A program made the translations under genes and the position numbers. From Rhynchosporium graminicola (taxonomy: Eukaryota > Ascomycota > Leotiomycetes > Helotiales > Ploettnerulaceae), in contig FJUW01000021.1 of the NCBI GenBank assembly GCA_900074885.1, positions 186,001 through 250,000 on the forward strand: a stretch of 64,000 nucleotides of DNA. The letters run 5' to 3'. Below the pieces are notes generated by a model. It searched no databases. It saw only the letters and a list, made by a program, of their open reading frames with translations, and had not been told where the DNA came from. Below are positions 58,170 through 64,000 of this stretch, one piece after another. Position 1 is the first letter of the stretch; each line of letters starts with the position of its first letter.

Positions 58170-60340
58170 TTAAAGCTCTTGATCTATAGAGTATATATTC
58201 AGTCTGCGGCTATACCTCCTAAATCTGCTTCCAAGATTAGTATAAAAGCTCCAAAAGGACGTAAATCGACTAAACCACGTACTCGACTACCTTCTGCGCT
58301 AGTATAACTAGCTAAAATAACCCTGAAAATAAATACCAAGAGTACTAAAACTAAGTCTACTGAGCCTACTATAGACTCAGTTGCAGCTACAGTACCAGCT
58401 ACAGTACCAGCTACAGTACTAGTACTAGTACTAGTACCAGCTATAGTACCAGCACCAGCTATAGCAAGCTAATCGACGCCTCCACCTCTACCTGAATCGA
58501 TTATACTCTCTTCTTCGCCTCCGCAGATTATTATATAAGTTATAGAGTTAGAAATTCGATGCTACCTAGATAGCGAGTATGACGACTGGTCAGGTTTGGA
58601 GGTCTCTCCCTATTGGTAGAAACACTTACTGCTAAGCGAGATTACACGAGTAGAGTTTAGGGGCCCCTTTTCATATATATACTTCTATTCTCTCTCTACT
58701 TCTTTACTCCTTAGTTATAGATTCTCAAGTGATTCTTACTACTTTATATTTATAGTAATATGAGGTCTTATTACTTAGGTAGTTTTAAGACCTTTCTAGA
58801 GTAAGCGTTATATTATCTATAACTCTTTTACTTATATCTAGGAAGATAGTAAATATCTACTTATATTATACCTCTATGCCTAGAGCTACTAAACGCAGGA
58901 GACTACGCTATATAGAGAAGGCCTATACTAAATATAAACTTGAAGAATAGTACCTAAACTAAAGTAACTTAAGTCCGATAAATCGATTACTAGTTCTTCG
59001 ACTCCCTCTACCTCCTATTCTTTAGCGACTTATAATACTCGCTATAACCTACTTCTCTCTATAGTAGAGAGTACTTATAACGACGCCTCGTCCGAGTTAA
59101 GCTCCCTAACTCCTATTATAATTAACGAACTTACTGAGTCGCTAAACCTCCCTGATAATACTCTTATATTAATAGTAACTATAAGTAACTTATAGGAAGA
59201 CCGCGCTCACTAGCTATAAGAGGCAGAAAGGAAGCTCGCAGAGGAGAGATAATTAAACGCTAACCTATCTATAGAACTACGCTAGTTACGGGACGAGTTC
59301 CTAGAACTATACTAGTTAACTACTTAGCGCTCTACTAAGTCTATATCGTTTGATAACGTTTAATCGCGTATAATACCGCTATTATTAATTAAAGAAGATA
59401 ACGCTACTCCTATGCCTGATAATCGTTATCGAGAATAATCTACTAGAGGAATATCGTTAATATTATACGCTACGCGTATAGAGAAGATACTGAACCTTCT
59501 AAATAAGCTCTCTGATAGAATCGACTACTCTCTAAAACTCTAGGAAGTGTAGATACGTAACGCCCTCCGGCGCTACTCTAGCTATTTTATTAACGAAGAT
59601 CACTATAAAGATTAGTTACTTAACTAAACGGAAGGAATAGCTAGAACCTACCTAAAACTCTTGTTCTTAGAACTAGAATATAACGAAGAAAGTAGTATAA
59701 TCAATTCACTCGATATGATTACTTAACTCGTCTCCTTCTTATCTAATCTATACGACTAATAAACTATAAGAGCTAGCTACTCCGCGCTAAAGATAGATTA
59801 TAAGTAGACCTTCTAGATATTCTATTACGAGTTTCGTACGCTAGCTCGTAAAGCTAGAGTAAATAATTAATCGACTCTGAAAATAGACTTATAAGAGAAG
59901 CTACCTGCACGGCTATAGAAATAGCTCTTCTAATAGTACTGAACGTTAAGGACACTAGAAGAATATATTAAGGCTATATAAGCTGAAGACTAAAGTTAAT
60001 TTATTGAAAAGACTTACTATTCCGAGTCTTCGGCTAAGGCTAGCGCGACTCGGGAACGCCTTATAAATACCTCCTCCTAGCGCTATAGTACTAACTCCTC
60101 TTCTTATCCGTAAATTAGTCTTCTTACGCCTGAGAACACTAGTGCGACTAGTAAATAAGTACTATACTCTATACGAAACGATACGCCTCGTGTATAATCG
60201 CTAGCGAATACTCCTTATCACTTTACGCTTACCTTATACTTACGCTTATCGTTAGCTCGACCTAATACTCCGTATCGAATTAATACAATTAACGCTAATA
60301 ATAATATTAATAGCGAGCTAGAAGATAATAATAATAAAGA
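58170..60340 (+). pseudogene. Gag region of the gypsy element
   Basis: An N-terminal Pro/Ala/Thr/Val-rich low-complexity part, a charged helical segment ('EAERKLAEER'), then the fungal gag core around 59,570-60,020 ('EGIARTYLKLLFLELEYNEES', 'YYEFRTLARKARVNN'). At least 30 TAG/TAA codons interrupt it. A CCHC knuckle was not found. Confidence 0.7.
58384..58465 (+). repeat. Low-complexity repeat within gag
   Basis: Variants of GCTACAGTACCA and ACTAGT repeated head to tail, coding for Val/Pro/Ala/Thr/Leu strings. CAG trinucleotides survive here although CpA is lost nearly everywhere around it. Confidence 0.8.
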
Positions 60341-60599
60341 AACATATAATAACGCCTAGGAGTATATTAAACCGCTAGCAAAAGACTACGCTTAGGGAAA
60401 GACTCCTTCCTAGGTAGTATACGAGATATACGATATCTTGACCTTATGAAGCTTCTTAGTAGTTAATCGTTTACTACACGTGCTACTCTTACTAAGAATA
60501 GACTCTCGTATAAGCTACCTGCACTTCTCGATTCTAGAACTAATAGATACTATTTTATTAATTATTTTTTTCTTAAATCCCTTTCTTTCTTCTTAAAAC

Positions 60600-60810
60600 T
60601 TTTAATTTACTCTCTACTAAATGTAATTCCTATTAAAGGCTTTAATAGCGTTAATAGTAGTACTATTAGTTACTATAAGATACTTAATTTGATAGTAGAT
60701 CGTTACGTTTAGGTATTTACCCCCTTTCTTATTACTAATCTCGGAAACTATAGTATTATACTCGGAAGGACCTAGCTTTCGGAATATCAAGTACTCTTAG
60801 ATACCTCTAA
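60600..60810 (+). pseudogene. Aspartic protease region
   Basis: 'SYYKILNLIVD' followed by 'PFLITNLGNYSIILGRT*LSEYQVLLD', the C-terminal half of the retroviral-type protease, with the Trp of the LGRTWL motif now TAG. The DSGA active-site loop is not recognisable. Confidence 0.6.
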
Positions 60811-61829
60811 ACAATAGATTATTTAGCTACTATATATTCCTCCTAGTAATATTTATAGCTCTCCGATCGAGATCAAGGACTTATATAAATACTATACCTA
60901 CTAGCGCTACTAACACGACGCTAACGAACGAAACGAACGCCTTGATTAGTTCTGGGAAGCGTACGAGGAATAGCGAAGCGTAGCTAACTCTCTTGTTAAT
61001 ATTCGAGCTGTTATTAACTTTATCTTTATTATTAAATGACTATTACTAGCTCGGAAGCGTATTTCTAGGGAGACTTATAGTTATAAAAATATCTAAAACT
61101 CTCCCTTAGAGAGTATTCTATAGGTAACTAACTCTCTATTACTACTGCTAATCAGTTAGGACTATTTCTCCGGCGTTTATACTACTTATTATAGATATGA
61201 CGAGCCTAAGTGTTTATTACCTAAAGAATAAGAATAGAGTAGTAAAGAGAAGTCTTTATACTCTAGAGAAGCTACTGATATACGGCTAAAGTACGTATAA
61301 TTTAGTAACATTATTACTTATATCCCGTATAAATCTCTACTTTAACCCTAATTAGAAGTCTTTATATTAAAGACTTACGTATAAGATTACGCCTATATAA
61401 TTTATACTATAGACTAATAGTTACTCGGAATACTATCTCGCGACTTAATAGAAGCTACTTAAAGTATAAAAATAGCTACTATAATATTTCAGAAGCGATA
61501 AAGATTACCTCGTGTGCTCAGACCTCTTCTAGAGCCTCCTGCGCTAGAGATTTATACGATTAGCAGCCTAGCTTTCTATCTCTTATATAAACGCTAGAAG
61601 TCTTCTAATAATAAGATCTTCTCTATTACTTTTCACGAGATAGATAAGCTTCTTAATAACCGAATCGTAGTTCAGTAATATAATACTACTATCGTATCTT
61701 TAACTATTAACCTTACGGAATATTATAAAACTGCTTAATAATTTACTATTAGCTTAAGCGAATTAGATTTAGAACTATAGATCTCTTACGAGTATAGCTA
61801 GTAGGTATACGTCTTTTCTAAGGAAGCTA

Positions 61830-62480
61830 GCGATATTCTCTCTCCTTATTACTTATGCGATCACCGAATTAAGCTTAAGGAAAGGGCTGAGAAGAACCTT
61901 AAATACTCCTCTTTATATAAGATATTAGCTAAAGAACTTAAAGTTATTAAGGCGTATATTACTAATAACTTAGCTAAAGGTTTCATTAAACCTTCTTAAG
62001 TACTATACGCTATACTTATTCTTTTTATTAAGAAAGCTAATAGAAGTCTAAGATTCTATATTAACTTTTACGCACTTAATAACCTTACGAGAAAGGATTA
62101 ATATCTACTGCTATTAATCGATAAAACGCTAGCTAGAATCTCTACTACTAAGATATTTACTAAACTAGATATTCGCTAGGCGTTCTACCGAATTCGAATA
62201 GATCTAGCCTCTAAAGAGTATACGACCTTCCGGACTTATTATAGTATATATAAGTATAAGGTACTCCCTTTCGGTCTGACTAACAGCCCTGCGATATACT
62301 AGCGATATATGAATAACGTCTTATTCGACTATTTAGACGACTTCTATATAGTATATCTAGACGATATTCTAATCTACTCTAATAACTTACTATAGTATTA
62401 ATTATATATATATAAGGTACTATAACGATTATAAGACGCTAGATTATAAGCCGACCTTAAGAAATATGAATTTAACGTTA
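61830..62480 (+). pseudogene. Reverse transcriptase domain
   Basis: 'SLRFYINFYALN', 'FTKLDIR*AFYRIRI', 'YKVLPFGLTNSPAIY*RYMN' and the catalytic 'YLDDILIYS' (YxDD) are in order, with TAG at the Gln positions of GLTNSPAxFQ and DLxxAYxxI-type motifs. The clearest proof of element type. Confidence 0.93.
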
Positions 62481-62679
62481 CTTACACTAAATACCTTAGA
62501 TTTATTATCTCTACTTCTAGGATCGAGGTAGACCTTAAGAAAGTTAATATTATATAATCTTAGAATTACCTGATTATAATTAAGGGCGTATAATTATTCT
62601 TAAGCTTTTATAACTTCTACTAACGATTTATTAAAGACTACGGAATTATCGTAAAACCTCTTATATAACTTACTAAAAA

Positions 62680-63020
62680 TAACATATTATTTCGGTTCGC
62701 TAGAGAGTGTAAAGATGCTTTTAATCACCTAAAGCATGCTCTTACTTCGGCACTACTCCTTTACTACTATTAGTAATATCTACCTTATATAATCGAAATA
62801 GACGCTAGTAATAGAGTAATAGCAGGTGTGCTATCGTAATAGCACGACGAAGACTAGTTCCTAGTAGCTTACTTCTCTAAGACTATACTACTTGCCGAGC
62901 TTAATTACGCTATTCATAATAAGGAAATACTTATAATTATACGATCTTTTAGTAACTAGAGATCTGAGCTCGCAGGCGCACCGTATTAGATCCGCGTTAT
63001 TACTAATTATAAAGCTCTTA
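62680..63020 (+). pseudogene. RNase H domain
   Basis: 'IIEIDASNRVIAGVLS**HDED*FLVAYFSKT' then 'LNYAIHNKEILII', the Ty3-type RNase H with its catalytic Asp and the conserved Ser-rich loop; double TAG where Gln-Gln is usual. Confidence 0.85.
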
Positions 63021-63439
63021 AGTACTTTATAACCTCTAAATAGCTAAACATACGATAAGCCTAATAAGCCGAGCTACTTACAGATTATAACTTTATAATT
63101 ACCTATCGACCTAGGAAGTATAATCTACTTACTAACGCTCTCTCTCGTAGAATAGATAAATTAGATAACTAGAATAACGCTAAAAGAACTTAGCGTTTAT
63201 AGTAGCTATTACGCGAAGACTAAATCGATCTAGTACTACTTATAAGTAACCTCCGGAATAGCTCTAACTTTGTAAATAACTTTAAGCTTATTAACGCCTT
63301 AGAAGTCGCTAACTTATTGCTAGTCTTTTCTATAGTATAATAAGTACTTAACGCTAATCGTATTACGCTATTACTCTAAGCTTTATAGAAATAAGCTCTC
63401 TTTATTACTCCTAGAAAACTAACTATAGAAAAAGATCTT

Positions 63440-64000
63440 TTACTCTATAAAGGAAGACTAATCGTACCTAACGTCTTATACTTTCGCACGCTACTTATAC
63501 GCGAAGTATACGACCGATTAGAGACTACTTATCTAAGTATAAAGAAGACCTTATAACTACTAGTATTATAATACTAGTAGTACGGAATCGCTTTAACTAT
63601 TAACTAGTACTATTATAACTATTATACTTACTAACGAATTCAAGTGCCGCGTGATAAGAAACCGGGCCTCCTCTAACTTCTACTTATACTATTACGTCTA
63701 TAGGAGTATATTATAGTCGACTACTATAGCTTTAACCGCGATAAATATAGCTACGATAACGTTCTTATATTTATCGACTGTTTCAGTAAATAAGTAATTA
63801 GTATTCTATACCGAAAGACCTCTAATACGCGCGACCTTATAAAGCTTTACTTATACTACGTATACTACTATTTCGGAGCTCTATTAATAATTACCTCTGA
63901 TAGAGGGCCTTAATTCGTTTCCTGTTTTTAGATTATAGTTATTATAATTCTCGGTACTAAAAGATAGCTTTCTGTAATAGACTACTTATAAATAGATAGC
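63440..64000 (+). pseudogene. Integrase (zinc-binding and catalytic core, partial)
   Basis: 'LLIREVYDRLETTYLSIKKTL' is the zinc-binding region (HHCC ligands largely lost). 'DNVLIFIDCFSK*VISI' and 'ALLIITSDRGP*FVSCF' are core strands with the second catalytic Asp in SDRGPQF. The window ends before the catalytic Glu. Confidence 0.85.

Larger units (their letters stand above)
58081..64000 (+). mobile_element. Ty3/gypsy LTR retrotransposon, RIP-inactivated, cut by window end
   Basis: From about 58,080 the DNA becomes strongly TA-rich and almost free of CpA and TpG. Reading the + strand and treating TAG/TAA as former Gln (CAG/CAA) or Trp (TGG) codons restores a single polyprotein order: gag, aspartic protease, reverse transcriptase, RNase H, integrase. 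The order (RT before integrase) defines Ty3/gypsy; sequence style is Tf1-like as in many ascomycetes. No open frame survives. The 3' end lies beyond 64,000 and no 5' LTR was seen. Confidence 0.9.

Noticed and set aside
1..64000. tRNA or 5S genes
   Set aside because: I looked for the B-box (GGTTCGANTCC) and found no copy within a cloverleaf-compatible context by eye; a covariance search would be decisive.

Overview
This is nuclear DNA of a filamentous ascomycete (Pezizomycotina; a leotiomycete is a guess from overall feel, not shown). The evidence is many short introns (about 45-135 nt, mostly GT...AG, with CTAAC/CTGAC-like branch sites in several), two Zn2Cys6 regulators of the fungal type, fungus-restricted families (2EXR, S58 peptidase, short tyrosinase, JmjC KDM8-like) and a Ty3/gypsy element carrying the mutation pattern of repeat-induced point mutation (RIP). 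No bacterial operon, rRNA, tRNA or CRISPR was seen. Gene models were built by hand: exon junctions were chosen so that frames join and family motifs are continuous. Most complete models sum to a whole number of codons.

Layout. 1-8 kb: FAD-dependent monooxygenase (+), a GH7 cellulase relic (-) and a six-exon MFS transporter (-). 7.9-16.4 kb: a large gene-poor stretch with only weak cryptic exons. 16.4-26.7 kb: a healthy gene-dense block, all on +, holding a CCDC124/Lso2-type ribosome factor, a catalytically dead E2-like (UEV) protein with a GC-AG intron, an unrecognised ~800-residue basic Ser-rich protein, and a 1053-residue Zn2Cys6 regulator. 27-47.6 kb: an accessory region mixing relics with live genes. 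Relics are a damaged GFA-type protein, a decayed flavin monooxygenase, a 2EXR fragment and an ankyrin-type N-terminal fragment. Live genes are an intact second flavin monooxygenase, an S58 (DmpA-like) aminopeptidase and a small secreted protein. A 6-kb AT-rich gene desert with a 12-bp minisatellite follows. 47.6-56 kb: a short secreted tyrosinase (+), a GST relic (+), a second Zn2Cys6 regulator (-) and a JmjC hydroxylase (-). 56.6-57.5 kb: a recently broken SDR gene. 58.1-64 kb: the coding part of a RIP-destroyed Ty3/gypsy element running off the window end.

How it fits together. The flavoenzymes, MFS pump, S58 peptidase, tyrosinase and two regulators are typical accessory or secondary-metabolism functions, but they are not a compact cluster and I see no backbone synthase. 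The clearest biology is a gene graveyard beside a RIP-silenced transposon: at least seven recognisable gene relics in various stages of decay, one of them (the flavin monooxygenase) beside its intact paralogue. I did not find a convincing new multi-gene system. The most unusual single features are the GC-AG intron in the UEV gene, the paired intact/decayed monooxygenases, and the almost complete loss of CpA/TpG in the transposon.
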